DNA from: Burkholderiales bacterium
GTDB lineage: Bacteria > Pseudomonadota > Gammaproteobacteria > Burkholderiales > Casimicrobiaceae
Reading direction: 5' to 3'
DNA: 37,164 nt
Assembly (NCBI GenBank): GCA_020851255.1
Contig: JADZDA010000219.1
Location: 1-37,164, forward strand
The position numbers were made by a program, and so were the translations under genes. The notes under the pieces were generated by a model that did no database searches, was not told the origin of the DNA, and saw only the letters and a list, made by a program, of their open reading frames with translations. Each line of letters begins with the position of its first letter. Within the stretch, counting starts at the first letter, position 1. Of the stretch, positions 1 to 7,271 are shown one piece after another.

Positions 1-145
1 CCGACGAGAAGACGCCGCCGACGACTCGCCACCAGCCGTCCAGCTGGGCGGCGCTCGGGTGCATGCGCCCGATCCAGGAGGCGGGCCCGCCTCCGAGCAG
101 GGCGAGTCTCAACGGCCGGCCGTGGCGGATGCGGATGGGATCCAA
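1..145 (-). CDS. Gfo/Idh/MocA-family oxidoreductase, N-terminus only (runs off the left edge)
   Basis: Only the first 48 codons lie in the window; the gene reads leftward past base 1. The translation contains LRLALLGGGPASWIGRMH followed by AAQLDGWWRVVGGVFSS. This matches the first beta-alpha-beta unit of the Rossmann fold in Gfo/Idh/MocA sugar/polyol dehydrogenases, where the glycine-rich loop binds NAD(P) and an x-H position follows it. I place the start at a TTG at 145-143 because a GAGGA lies about 8 bases upstream and the N-terminal strand then begins at the usual distance; an upstream start in the same open frame cannot be excluded. These enzymes oxidise a sugar or inositol hydroxyl; the substrate cannot be told from this fragment. 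Family call fairly sure, start moderately sure. Confidence 0.7.
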   Translation of the reverse strand, partial: MDPIRIRHGRPLRLALLGGGPASWIGRMHPSAAQLDGWWRVVGGVFSS

Positions 146-327
146 TCGTCGTGTCCTCGTGGAAGCGTGCGCGTCACGCGGTCGCGCAAATCGGCGCGGA
201 CGCGGCGGCAGCGATGCCGGTGGCGCCGGGTCCGCACGCGGCGGCCGCAACATGCGCCGATGCGGGCGATGCGTTCGCCCGCGCGGGCGAGCGCTCGCGC
301 GCACCCCGCCCGGAGGCCGGTGCCCGG

Positions 328-1257
328 TCAGATGCCCCGCGCCCAGTACGCGCAGAAGCGCGCGACGTTGCCGCGCAGGTACAGGTTGTAGCCGCCCCAG
401 CCTTCGTACTTGGGCAGCCGCACCGCGCCCATCGCGTCGTCGTTCAGGCACTTGCCCTCGGCGGCGAGCTGCCTGGCGGCGCTGGAAACATCGGTCATGT
501 ACTCCTTGAGCGCGCGCACGTCGTCCTTGGTGCCGAGCCGCCCGCCGGGTCCGGGATGCCCGGGGATCATCCGGTCCCAGTCCATCGCCAGCACGCGATC
601 GAGCCCGGCGAACCACTCGGGCACGTAGCCGTCGGCCATGTCGCGGAAGAGCACGGCGCCGACCGGAATCCAGTCGACGGCGAAGAGGATCTTCTCGCGC
701 GGCAGCAGCATCACCAGCGAGTTGTCCGAGTGGTTGTTGCCGACCCACAACAGGTCGAGCCGCACGCCGCCCAGCTGGATCGTGCTGCCCCCGTCCTCGA
801 CGATCATGTCGGGCAGGACGATGTTGGGATTCTGCAGCGCGGCGAGGCGCTTGTGCGCGCTCTTGTGCGAGATGAACGTCGCGCCGGCTTCCTTGAAGGG
901 CTTGCCGCCGGCGATGTGGTCGTAGTGGTGGTGGCTGTAGACGACGTACTTGATCGGCGCCGGCGTGATCTTGCGGATTTCTTGCAGGTAGGCCGTCGAC
1001 GCCTGCGGATTGATGAACGCGATCGGGTCGGTTGCGATCACGCCCTCCGGTGTGACGATGAACATCGCCTGGTGTCCGCCGGCGCGGAAGACGTAGACGT
1101 TGTCGGTGACCTTGGTCGTCGCGTAGGGCGACGGTGCCGCGGGCGCCGCGGCGGAAGGCGCAGCGGGCGCGGCCGGTGACGGCGATTGCGCACCGACCGG
1201 TGCCGCAAGGGCGGCGCAGAGCAGTGCGACGGAAAGGGGTGACGCGGACAGGCGCAT
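328..1257 (-). CDS. Exported metallo-beta-lactamase-fold hydrolase
   Basis: A 309-residue MBL-fold protein. Residues 1-23 form a signal peptide (MRLSASPL then a hydrophobic run ending in VGAQ), followed by an Ala/Pro/Ser-rich linker to about residue 44, so the enzyme is expected in the periplasm. The zinc-binding motif HxHxDH is complete at H109, H111, D113 and H114 (SHHHYDHIAGG). Further likely metal ligands are H176 (GNNHSDNS), D195 (FAVDW) and H234 (IPGHPGPGG). Such proteins hydrolyse diverse esters, lactones or thioesters; the substrate is not visible here. The start at 1257 is chosen over an upstream in-frame start at 1470 because it begins the signal peptide and has GGAG 8 bases before it. 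It is transcribed away from the phasin gene and stands alone. Confidence 0.85.
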   Translation of the reverse strand: MRLSASPLSVALLCAALAAPVGAQSPSPAAPAAPSAAAPAAPSPYATTKVTDNVYVFRAGGHQAMFIVTPEGVIATDPIAFINPQASTAYLQEIRKITPAPIKYVVYSHHHYDHIAGGKPFKEAGATFISHKSAHKRLAALQNPNIVLPDMIVEDGGSTIQLGGVRLDLLWVGNNHSDNSLVMLLPREKILFAVDWIPVGAVLFRDMADGYVPEWFAGLDRVLAMDWDRMIPGHPGPGGRLGTKDDVRALKEYMTDVSSAARQLAAEGKCLNDDAMGAVRLPKYEGWGGYNLYLRGNVARFCAYWARGI

Positions 1258-1560
1258 GACGGGCTCCGGAACGGGTTCGACGCGGATCGTGCGGCCTCGG
1301 GCCGCCGAGGTCAACAGGCGCGCCGGGGCGAGGATTCCGGTCCGCCACCGCGGGCGCCCGGCGGGCACGTCGAGGCCCTCGGCGCGGGCGCCGGCGCGCC
1401 GCCGGCGGCCGCGCGTGCCGCGGGACGTCCGGGGGACCTGGGCGATCGCCGGCCTGCGTGCCGGGCGCAAGACCGGCGCGCCCGTCTTGACGATGCCTTC
1501 CGAATAGCGTCAACTGCCCTGGAGATCGTGCCTTTCCCCCGTCCAGTCCAGGAGCCGACC
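1258..1560. other. Divergent intergenic region between the MBL hydrolase and phasin genes
   Basis: These 303 bases hold no convincing gene; the open frames through them are Arg/Pro/Ala-rich by-products of the high GC. The left end carries the candidate MBL promoter at 1286-1314. The right end has a TTGACG at 1487-1492 that could be a -35 for the phasin gene, without a good -10 at normal spacing, and the phasin ribosome site AGGAG ending 6 bases before its ATG. Nothing else stands out. Confidence 0.5.
1286..1314 (-). promoter_or_regulatory. Candidate sigma70 promoter for the MBL hydrolase
   Basis: Reading leftward there is TTGACC (1314-1309), a 17-base spacer, then CACGAT (1291-1286), about 29 bases before the ATG at 1257. 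The -35 matches five of six consensus bases, the -10 only three. Position and spacing are right; sequence support is modest. Confidence 0.3.
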
Positions 1561-2226
1561 ATGGCCAGGAAGTCGAGCAGCGCATCCGCGGCGAGCGCAA
1601 CCGCCGCCACCCCCAAGGCCCGATCCAAGCCCAAGCGCCGGCCGCCGGCCAGGAAAGCGCTCGGCGCGGCCCCGAAGCCCGCGGCCGGCGTCGGCTACGC
1701 CGACATGTCGAAGATGGCGAACATGCTGACGCCCGAGCAGGCTATCGAGCTCTACAAGGCGAACGCGCGGATGGCCCTCGACGTCATCAACGCCGCCATC
1801 GAGAGCACCGCGAAGCTGCGCAAGCTCCAGTTCGAAGGCGAGGAGCAGGCGCGGGCGTTCCACAAGAAGGCGGTGCGCTCGGCCGCCGAGGCGAGCGATC
1901 CGCAGTCGCTGATGGCCGCCGGCCAGGGCGCGGCGCAGGAGGCGCTCGAGAAGTCGATGCGCTACTGGGGTGAGATGTTCGAACTCATCACCGAGATCCA
2001 GAGGCGCGTGTTCACGCTGATCGAAGACCAGGCCGACGGGATGCCCGGCGTCAAGCAGGCGAAGGCGGCGATGGCGGCGATGCCGGATCTGAAACCGCTG
2101 CAGAACGTCGTCGACGCGATGAAGGGCGTCGTGGGGTCCGGCGGCCACGCGTTCGACCAGATGCAGAAGGTGCTCGGCGATTTCACCCGCTACGCGCAGA
2201 CGTCGATGCCGGGCGGACGGCGCTAG
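1561..2226 (+). CDS. Phasin-family PHA granule protein with a basic Ala/Pro/Lys/Arg N-terminal tail
   Basis: A 221-residue Phasin_2-type protein that should coat polyhydroxyalkanoate granules in the cytoplasm. Residues 55-175 are the amphipathic helical phasin domain (LTPEQAIELYKANARMAL... through YWGEMFELITEIQRRVFTLIEDQ). The odd part is the first 45 residues: about eleven Lys/Arg, many Ala, Pro and Ser, and no acidic residue before D48. This resembles the PAKKA-type DNA-binding tails of histone-H1-like proteins and of PhaM, which tethers granules to the nucleoid; in PhaM the tail is C-terminal. A nucleoid-tethering role is my inference. Start at 1561 has AGGAG 6 bases upstream; an earlier in-frame ATG at 1528 lacks this. 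Single-gene unit, ended by the hairpin at 2236. Confidence 0.88.
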   Translation: MARKSSSASAASATAATPKARSKPKRRPPARKALGAAPKPAAGVGYADMSKMANMLTPEQAIELYKANARMALDVINAAIESTAKLRKLQFEGEEQARAFHKKAVRSAAEASDPQSLMAAGQGAAQEALEKSMRYWGEMFELITEIQRRVFTLIEDQADGMPGVKQAKAAMAAMPDLKPLQNVVDAMKGVVGSGGHAFDQMQKVLGDFTRYAQTSMPGGRR

Positions 2227-2235
2227 TGGGAGGAC

Positions 2236-2261
2236 CGGCCGCGGGCGCGCGCCCGCGGCCG
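2236..2261 (+). terminator. Perfect 26-base palindrome just after the phasin gene
   Basis: Bases 2236-2248 are the exact reverse complement of 2249-2261 (GC only, beginning CGGCCGCGGGCGC). It starts 9 bases after the phasin stop and would form a very stable stem. No T-run follows, so it is terminator-like by position and stability rather than a textbook intrinsic terminator. Confidence 0.5.
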
Positions 2262-2299
2262 CACCGCCGCGGCCCGCCCGCCGGTGCAACGGAGGGCCA

Positions 2300-2324
2300 G
2301 AAGAGGTATGATGGATACCTCTTC
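2300..2324. promoter_or_regulatory. Operator-like palindrome upstream of the four-cysteine protein gene
   Basis: GAAGAGGTAT (2300-2309) and ATACCTCTTC (2315-2324) form a perfect 10-bp inverted repeat around GATGG. Its core GGTATGATGGATACC differs by one base from the palindrome at 7272-7286 in front of the Rrf2 regulator and fdxA. It contains TATGAT (2307-2312), a good -10 hexamer on the plus strand, 42 bases before the ATG at 2354, with GTGCAA at 2284-2289 as a weak -35. A repressor bound here would cover the -10. I infer that the Rrf2 protein at 7347 is the binder. Confidence 0.65.
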
Positions 2325-2353
2325 ATAAGCGTGCGGACGCAGGCCGGACTCCG

Positions 2354-2731
2354 ATGACCGAGACGATCCAGGGTTGGCAGTGCGTCGGCTGCGGGCGGGT
2401 CGAGGCGCCGCGCAACTGCGTCGGCATCTGCCGGGACCGCAAGGTCGAGCTGGTCCATGCATCGGACCTCGTGGACGCACTCGCACGGCTCGACCGCGCC
2501 GAGGCGCAGGTCGAGGCGCTGCGGGTGCTCGTGCGCCAGATCGCCGTCGTCACGCCACGCGACGGCCGGTGGGAGTCGAGCTACCGGTCGTTGCAGGAAC
2601 GCGCGCAGCGGCTGCTCGCGGCGTCCGCGACGACGGCTTGGCCGACCGGTGCGCCTGTACCGGGTCGCGGGGAGCCGAAAATGCCGGATCAGTCGCTGCC
2701 GTTCCGATCGGCGCGCGGCGACACGAGGTAG
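2354..2731 (+). CDS. Small four-cysteine protein, putative metal or Fe-S site
   Basis: A 125-residue protein without a family I can name with certainty. The N-terminus carries four cysteines, C10 and C13 (WQCVGCG) and C22 and C26 (RNCVGICRD), in a pattern suited to binding zinc or an Fe-S cluster. Residues 35-65 are predicted helix, possibly coiled coil (ALARLDRAEAQVEALRVLVRQ), followed by a conserved-looking TPRDGRWESSYRSLQERA. No signal peptide or membrane segment, so cytoplasmic. Its 3' end overlaps the 3' end of the convergent histidine kinase gene by 43 bases. The last 25 residues are low complexity and may just reflect the absence of an earlier stop. The palindrome at 2300-2324 suggests shared control with fdxA and a role in redox or nitrosative stress; that is inference. 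Confidence 0.7.
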   Translation: MTETIQGWQCVGCGRVEAPRNCVGICRDRKVELVHASDLVDALARLDRAEAQVEALRVLVRQIAVVTPRDGRWESSYRSLQERAQRLLAASATTAWPTGAPVPGRGEPKMPDQSLPFRSARGDTR

Positions 2732-5097
2732 GCCAGCGCGGCGCGGAGCTTCGCCGGCGCCACCGGCTTGGAGAGCCACACGAACCCGCTGGACTCGAGC
2801 GCCGACACGTCGTCCGGCGCACTGGCACCGGTCACCACCAGCGCGGGAACGTCGGCGCCGACGATCGAGCGGACCCCGGCGATCGCGTCGAGGCCGCTCG
2901 CGTCGTTCGGCAGTCGATAGTCGACGACGAGCGCGTCCGGCCGCCAGCCTCCCCCGACGCGCGCGGCGACCATGGCGTGAGCCGTTCGCGCGTCCGCTGC
3001 CGCGCAGGATTCGCAGCCCCAGTCCTCCAGCAGGTCGACCATCGCGGCGCGCACCGCCTCGTCGTCCTCGACGACGACGATGCGCCGGCCGGCGAGCGTG
3101 GCATCCGGCGCTCGCGCGGTCGGGGCAGGCGCAACCTCCGCGTCCCCGTGCCTGACACGCTCCGCGACGACCCGGAAAACGGATCCGCGCCCGGGCTCCG
3201 AGTCGACCTCGATGCGGTGCCCGAGCAACGATGCGAGCCGCCGGACGATCGCCAGCCCGAGGCCGAGGCCGCGGGAGCGGTCGCGTTCCGGATTGTCGAT
3301 CTGGTAGAACTCCTCGAAGATGCGCTCGCGTTCGGCTGCGGGGACGCCCGGACCGCTGTCCCTGACCTCGATCGCGACCTGCGGTCCGCGCCGGCGCGCG
3401 CCGATCACGACGCCGCCGCGCGCGGTGACCTTGATGGCGTTGGCCGCGAGGTTGGCGACGATGCGTTCGAGCAGGACCGGGTCGGACCGCACGACCAGCC
3501 GCGTCGGCACGATCGCGAGCTTGATCCCCCGCTCGAGCGCGGGCGGCACGAAGACGTCGGCGATGCGCTCGAAGATCGCGTCCAGGGGGACCGGCTGCGG
3601 CCTCGCTTCGATGACGCCGGCGTCGAGGCGTGACACGTCGAGCAGCGAGGAGAGGAGTTCTTCGAGCGAGGCGACCGACCGCTGGACGCGTTCGGCGATC
3701 CGCGCGCCCTCGTCGTCGGCCACGTGCCGCGGGAGTTTCGCCGCGAACAGGCCGAGCGCGTGCAGGGGCTGGCGCAAGTCGTGGCTCGCCGCCGCGAGGA
3801 ACCGCGACTTGGCGCGGTTCGCGGTCTCCGCGGCGTCCCGGGCCTCGCGGGTACGCGCGAGCTGTTCGACCAGTTCGACGCTCTTCTCCGCGACGCGACG
3901 TTCGAGGTCGAGGTTCGTGCGTTCGGCGTCGTTGAGCGCCCGGACGAACCGGTCGACGAGGATCCAGCCCACCAGGACCAGGAACGCGAGCGCCGCGTAG
4001 GGTACGAGCCACACCTCGCGGATCTGGTAGGGATCGTTCGCCGCGATCCAGTCGTGGACGCCGAAGCCGACCGACACGGCGCCCGCCAGGAGCAGCAGCG
4101 CGCTCTCGGTGTTGCGGGCGGCGATCGCGTAGCGCGCGACCGCCCCGAGCGCCACCAGGACCAGGCCGATCGCGCCGGCGCGGATGGCGACCGCCGCAGG
4201 CCCGATGAATCCGGCGGGCCACGCGATGTAGAGCGCGGGGACGACCGCAATCCCGAAAGCGATCACGACACGCCGGTAGAGCGGCCAGTCGACGCCGGTG
4301 AAGCGCAGGCAGAAGAGGCAGAGCAGCGCGACGAATGCCATGTAGATGCCGTGCCAGAGGATCGGCCAGTGCAGGTCCGGCAGCGGCGGCTCGGGCAGGA
4401 TCGTGAGCGCGGTATGCACGCCCCAGAGGATGGCGGCGAGGCTGAACAGCCCGTAGGCGGGATCGCGTCGCCGCACCCAGAGCATCAGGATGAAGAGCCC
4501 GACGACGACGATCGTCGCCGAAACGAGCATCGGCCCGAGCGAGTGGACGAACAGGTCGGCGAACGCGATGCGTCGCACTTCGGCGGCCGGGCCGACGACG
4601 ATCGGTTCGAGGCCGCCCAGTGAAGCGCGGGGTACGAACACGCGCACGTCGATCCGATTCGCGCCGGCACGGGGCAAAGCGAACGGGAGCGCGAACGCCT
4701 GCGACCGTTCCCAGCTCTGCGGCAGGCGGCGCGCGAGGTCGCCGGTGGTACCGACCAGCGTGTCGTTGACGAACACCTGGGCGTGCACGTTCGTGCCCGG
4801 GAGGTAGATCGCGTAGAGGGTCTCCGGTGCCTCCGCCAGCGTCCAGTCGAAGGTGTACCAGGCGAATCCGGTGGTCGTGGGACGCTCGACGCTCCAGGGG
4901 TCGGGCAGGCGTATCGGCGCGCCCGCGCGCGGGTCGGCCGGCGGCAGCGGTGTCGGGTCGATGGCGAGACGCCCTTCGATGAGCGTCTGGACGGCGGCCG
5001 GTACCGCGGCGACGCCATCCGCCGGTTGCGCGAGGCCGAACACGAGCGCGGCGGCGGCGCAAGCCGAACGGACCATGCGGGCAGGGTGAAAATTCAT
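2689..5097 (-). CDS. 7TMR-DISM hybrid sensor histidine kinase with C-terminal receiver
   Basis: An 802-residue inner-membrane sensor. Order: signal peptide (1-29); periplasmic jelly-roll DISMED2-like domain (about 60-180, with GFAWYTFDW and ALPFALPRAGANRIDVRV); seven membrane helices between about 188 and 382; coiled linker; HisKA with phosphoacceptor H439 (SHDLRQPLHALGLF); HATPase with N box near N553, G1 DSGPG at 580-584 and G2 GLGLGLAIV at 610-618; then a receiver with acidic pair D678/D679, phospho-Asp D726 (VVDYRLP) and K777 (LSKPVA). DISM receptors usually sense carbohydrates or related small ligands. The start at 5097 is the ATG right before the signal peptide; an upstream ATG at 5151 adds 18 residues. 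Divergent from the response regulator at 5181 and probably its partner. No output domain follows the receiver, so it may be a phosphate sink or relay. Confidence 0.85.
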   Translation of the reverse strand: MNFHPARMVRSACAAAALVFGLAQPADGVAAVPAAVQTLIEGRLAIDPTPLPPADPRAGAPIRLPDPWSVERPTTTGFAWYTFDWTLAEAPETLYAIYLPGTNVHAQVFVNDTLVGTTGDLARRLPQSWERSQAFALPFALPRAGANRIDVRVFVPRASLGGLEPIVVGPAAEVRRIAFADLFVHSLGPMLVSATIVVVGLFILMLWVRRRDPAYGLFSLAAILWGVHTALTILPEPPLPDLHWPILWHGIYMAFVALLCLFCLRFTGVDWPLYRRVVIAFGIAVVPALYIAWPAGFIGPAAVAIRAGAIGLVLVALGAVARYAIAARNTESALLLLAGAVSVGFGVHDWIAANDPYQIREVWLVPYAALAFLVLVGWILVDRFVRALNDAERTNLDLERRVAEKSVELVEQLARTREARDAAETANRAKSRFLAAASHDLRQPLHALGLFAAKLPRHVADDEGARIAERVQRSVASLEELLSSLLDVSRLDAGVIEARPQPVPLDAIFERIADVFVPPALERGIKLAIVPTRLVVRSDPVLLERIVANLAANAIKVTARGGVVIGARRRGPQVAIEVRDSGPGVPAAERERIFEEFYQIDNPERDRSRGLGLGLAIVRRLASLLGHRIEVDSEPGRGSVFRVVAERVRHGDAEVAPAPTARAPDATLAGRRIVVVEDDEAVRAAMVDLLEDWGCESCAAADARTAHAMVAARVGGGWRPDALVVDYRLPNDASGLDAIAGVRSIVGADVPALVVTGASAPDDVSALESSGFVWLSKPVAPAKLRAALAYLVSPRADRNGSD

Positions 5098-5180
5098 CGT
5101 CGGGCGCTCGCGCGATTCCGTATCATGCCCATCGACAGGAGGCCGGTCCATGGTACCGGTCGCCGCTGGCCCGCGAGACG

Positions 5181-5816
5181 ATGAACGCCCGAAGCGAACC
5201 GCTGCTGATAGGCATCGCCGACGACCATCCGATCATGCGTTCGGCGCTCGTCGACGCCCTCGGCGAGCTCGGGCCCGGAACGCGTTTCGTCGAGGCGGCC
5301 GACGCGGCGCAGACGCTCGCGATGGTCGATGCCCATCCGGGCCTCGATCTCCTGGCGATCGATCTGCGGATGCCGGGCGCCAACGGCCTGGAGACGGTCA
5401 GGGCGCTGAGGGCTCGTGCACCCTCGGTGCCGCTGGTCGTCGTGTCGGCCGACGACGACCCGGCGCACATAGGTCCGCTCCTCGAGATCGGCGTTTCGGG
5501 GTTCGTCCCCAAGAGCGAGCCTCCCGCGGTGATCGTCTCGGCGGTGCGCCTCGTGCTCGCCGGCGGGAGCTACGTGCCGCCCCGGCTGGCCGCGGCCGGA
5601 GCCGTGCCCAGGGTCGGCCCGGCGCCGGTCGACATGACACCGCGCCAGTGGGAGGTCGTCAGGCTGCTCGCGCGGGGCATGCCCAACAAGGCGATCGCCC
5701 GCGCGCTGGGCGTCACCGAAGGGACCGTCAAGGTGCACCTGATCGCGGTGTTCCGCGCGCTCGACGTCCGCAACCGCACGGCGGCCGTGCTCGCGGCGCA
5801 GCGCTATCTCGACTGA
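5181..5816 (+). CDS. NarL/FixJ-family response regulator
   Basis: A 211-residue two-domain regulator. The receiver (8-125) has acidic residues D14/D15, phosphoacceptor D61 (AIDLRMPG), S89 and K111 (VPKSE). The C-terminal LuxR-type helix-turn-helix (about 150-205) reads DMTPRQWEVVRLLARGMPNKAIARALGVTEGTVKVHL, with the typical recognition helix. It is divergent from the hybrid kinase with 83 bases between the starts, a standard two-component arrangement, and is likely phosphorylated by it. The hybrid's own receiver may compete for the phosphoryl group. Its 3' end overlaps the convergent small gene at 5804 by 13 bases. Targets are not visible, although the two small exported proteins next to it are candidates. 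Confidence 0.9.
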   Translation: MNARSEPLLIGIADDHPIMRSALVDALGELGPGTRFVEAADAAQTLAMVDAHPGLDLLAIDLRMPGANGLETVRALRARAPSVPLVVVSADDDPAHIGPLLEIGVSGFVPKSEPPAVIVSAVRLVLAGGSYVPPRLAAAGAVPRVGPAPVDMTPRQWEVVRLLARGMPNKAIARALGVTEGTVKVHLIAVFRALDVRNRTAAVLAAQRYLD

Positions 5817-6124
5817 GACGGGGCGCGGGTCGTTTCCGACCGTGCCACCGGCGAAGGCGTCCCGGCGGTTCGCGGCGGCAGGGCGATCGCGGCCGGACGC
5901 GCCGCGCCCGCAGCGGCCGTCCGCGACGCACCGGCGGAGACGCGCGCGTCGGTTTCTGGCCTGACGACCTTGCCGTCGACGCAGGTCGCGAACGCCGCGA
6001 TGTCGACCGCATAGCGCTCGCAGGCCTCGTCGCCGACGACCTGGGGTGTCGCTGCGCCCGCGAGCATGGGCAGCGAAAAGAACGCGCCGGCGAGCGCCCG
6101 GCGGGTACCGCGGTTCGATCGCAT
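5804..6124 (-). CDS. Small exported protein with two cysteines, unknown function
   Basis: A 106-residue protein. Residues 1-24 look like a signal peptide (basic start MRSNRGTRR, hydrophobic run ending LAGA-A), so it should be periplasmic. The mature N-terminus has VVGDEACERYAVDIAAFATCVDGKVV, with C35 and C48 spaced to form one disulfide; the rest is a low-complexity Ala/Pro/Thr/Arg tail. The start is firm: GGAGG lies 5 bases before the ATG, inside the 12-base gap to the stop of the preceding gene. It therefore forms a two-gene operon with 6137-6415. I do not recognise a named family. Its 3' end overlaps that of the response regulator. Confidence 0.65.
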   Translation of the reverse strand: MRSNRGTRRALAGAFFSLPMLAGAATPQVVGDEACERYAVDIAAFATCVDGKVVRPETDARVSAGASRTAAAGAARPAAIALPPRTAGTPSPVARSETTRAPSQSR

Positions 6125-6136
6125 GGTCGCCTCCGG

Positions 6137-6415
6137 TCAGAACGTCGGGACCGGAGGAAGCGCGTCTGAGGCGACGCTTCGGGCGAACACACGATCGGCC
6201 GCGGGAACCGACGGATCGCCGGCCGGCGCGTGGAGGCAATCGGAAGCGGCGCAGTCGCCGGAGACCGGGAGAGGCGATTCGGCCGGCGCGACGCCGACGC
6301 GATCCGCGTGCAGCCACAGGAGGCTCGCGAGACCGATCACCAGGGCCGATGCCGCCAGCGCTCGCGCGGCGGACGCGGTCTTCGCACCTTCACGGTCGAT
6401 TTGCGTACGGAACAT
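6137..6415 (-). CDS. Small membrane-anchored protein, unknown function
   Basis: A 92-residue protein with one hydrophobic segment at about 17-35 (ARALAASALVIGLASLLWL) and a preceding basic stretch, which suggests an inner-membrane anchor with the C-terminus outside. The outer part has C55 and C60 (SGDCAASDC) in a Pro/Ala-rich sequence. A clean GGGAGA lies 5-6 bases before the ATG. It is the first gene of a two-gene operon with the exported protein at 5804-6124; both have cysteine pairs, so a shared periplasmic redox or metal role is possible but unproven. No family recognised. Confidence 0.6.
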   Translation of the reverse strand: MFRTQIDREGAKTASAARALAASALVIGLASLLWLHADRVGVAPAESPLPVSGDCAASDCLHAPAGDPSVPAADRVFARSVASDALPPVPTF

Positions 6416-6499
6416 GGCGGATCTCCCGGTGGACGCATCGCGGATCGCGATGGAGGGAGCATCGCGCTCGCGGCGCGATCCGGGAATTGCGCATTGGAT

Positions 6500-6521
6500 C
6501 CGTCGGGCCTATGCCCGACGG
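6500..6521 (-). terminator. Hairpin downstream of the fdxA-DUF2249 operon
   Basis: CCGTCGGGC (6500-6508) and GCCCGACGG (6513-6521) form a perfect 9-bp stem with a 4-base loop, about 90 bases past the DUF2249 stop. There is no T-run. A second, weaker hairpin (6-bp stem, 6570-6586) lies between it and the stop. It probably separates this operon from the small-protein operon that starts at 6415. Confidence 0.45.
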
Positions 6522-6611
6522 CGCGGGCCGCCTATGACCAATGTCGTAGGCTGGGCGCCGTGCCGGTTCCGTCCGAGGGGCGGACGCCGGTGCGCGGCGC
6601 CCGGGGGCGGA

Positions 6612-6872
6612 TCAGCGCCTGACGAAGTCGATGACGATCGCGCCGGGTTCCCGGCGGCGGTACTCGATCGAGACGGCGTCGCCGTAGCGGGCCGCGAGCT
6701 GCTCGAGCAGCGGCAGCGGGTCGTGGTCGTTGACGAAGCGCATCGTTTCGCCGGCGTGCAGCGCGTCGAGGGCGCCGAAGATCGCGGCGTGGCGGAAACG
6801 CTTGGCGATGCCGCGGGCGTCGAACGGATAGATCGCGTCGGCGTTCAGGTGGACGTGGGGCAGGGAAGTCAT
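6612..6872 (-). CDS. DUF2249 domain protein
   Basis: An 86-residue, single-domain protein with the DUF2249 pattern: VHLNADAIYPFDARGIAKRFRHAAIFGALDALHAGETMRFVNDHDPLPLLEQL, then an edge strand SIEYRRREPGAIVIDFVRR. The fold is SirA/TusA-like, and the DHDPLPLL segment is the family hallmark. DUF2249 genes often sit with hemerythrins, nitric-oxide reductases and Rrf2/NsrR regulators, which fits the setting here. AGGA lies 5-6 bases before the ATG. It follows fdxA by 31 bases in the same orientation, so it is probably cotranscribed and shares the palindromic operator at 7272. The molecular role of the family is not settled. Confidence 0.85.
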   Translation of the reverse strand: MTSLPHVHLNADAIYPFDARGIAKRFRHAAIFGALDALHAGETMRFVNDHDPLPLLEQLAARYGDAVSIEYRRREPGAIVIDFVRR

Positions 6873-6903
6873 GGGATCCTCGGTTGGGGCGGGGTTCTCG
6901 CAG

Positions 6904-7230
6904 TCAGCCGCGCTCGAGCAGCGCCCGTTTGTCCTTCACGTCGGCCCAGCGGTCGGCGTCCGGCGGCGCCGGCTTCCTGGCGGTGATCACGGGCCAGACC
7001 TTCGCGAGTTCGGCGTTGACCGCGGTGAAATCGCGCTGGGACCTGGGCAGGTCGTCGTCGGCGTAGATCGCCTCGACCGGGCATTCGGGCACGCAGAGCG
7101 TGCAGTCGATGCATTCGTCGGGATCGATGACCAGGAAGTTCGGGCCTTCGCGGAACGCGTCGACCGGGCACACGTCGACGCAGTCGGTGTGCTTGCAGCG
7201 GATGCAGGCCTCGGTGACGACGTAGGTCAT
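6904..7230 (-). CDS. fdxA: Seven-iron ferredoxin FdxA ([3Fe-4S][4Fe-4S])
   Basis: A 108-residue ferredoxin, full length for FdxA. The first cysteine set is C9, C12, C17 and C21 ([19 protein letters not shown]); the second is [17 protein letters not shown]. Together these give one [3Fe-4S] and one [4Fe-4S] cluster as in Azotobacter-type 7Fe ferredoxins. The C-terminal extension ([20 protein letters not shown]) is typical. It is a cytoplasmic low-potential electron carrier. Start chosen at the ATG of [12 protein letters not shown]; an upstream frame extension to 7320 runs through the operator and is not credible. First gene of an operon with DUF2249, divergent from the Rrf2 regulator, with the palindrome 7272-7286 42 bases upstream. 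Confidence 0.95.
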   Translation of the reverse strand: MTYVVTEACIRCKHTDCVDVCPVDAFREGPNFLVIDPDECIDCTLCVPECPVEAIYADDDLPRSQRDFTAVNAELAKVWPVITARKPAPPDADRWADVKDKRALLERG

Positions 7231-7271
7231 CGCGGGAACTCGCGCGCGGCCCGCCGCCGGTCCGCATAAGG

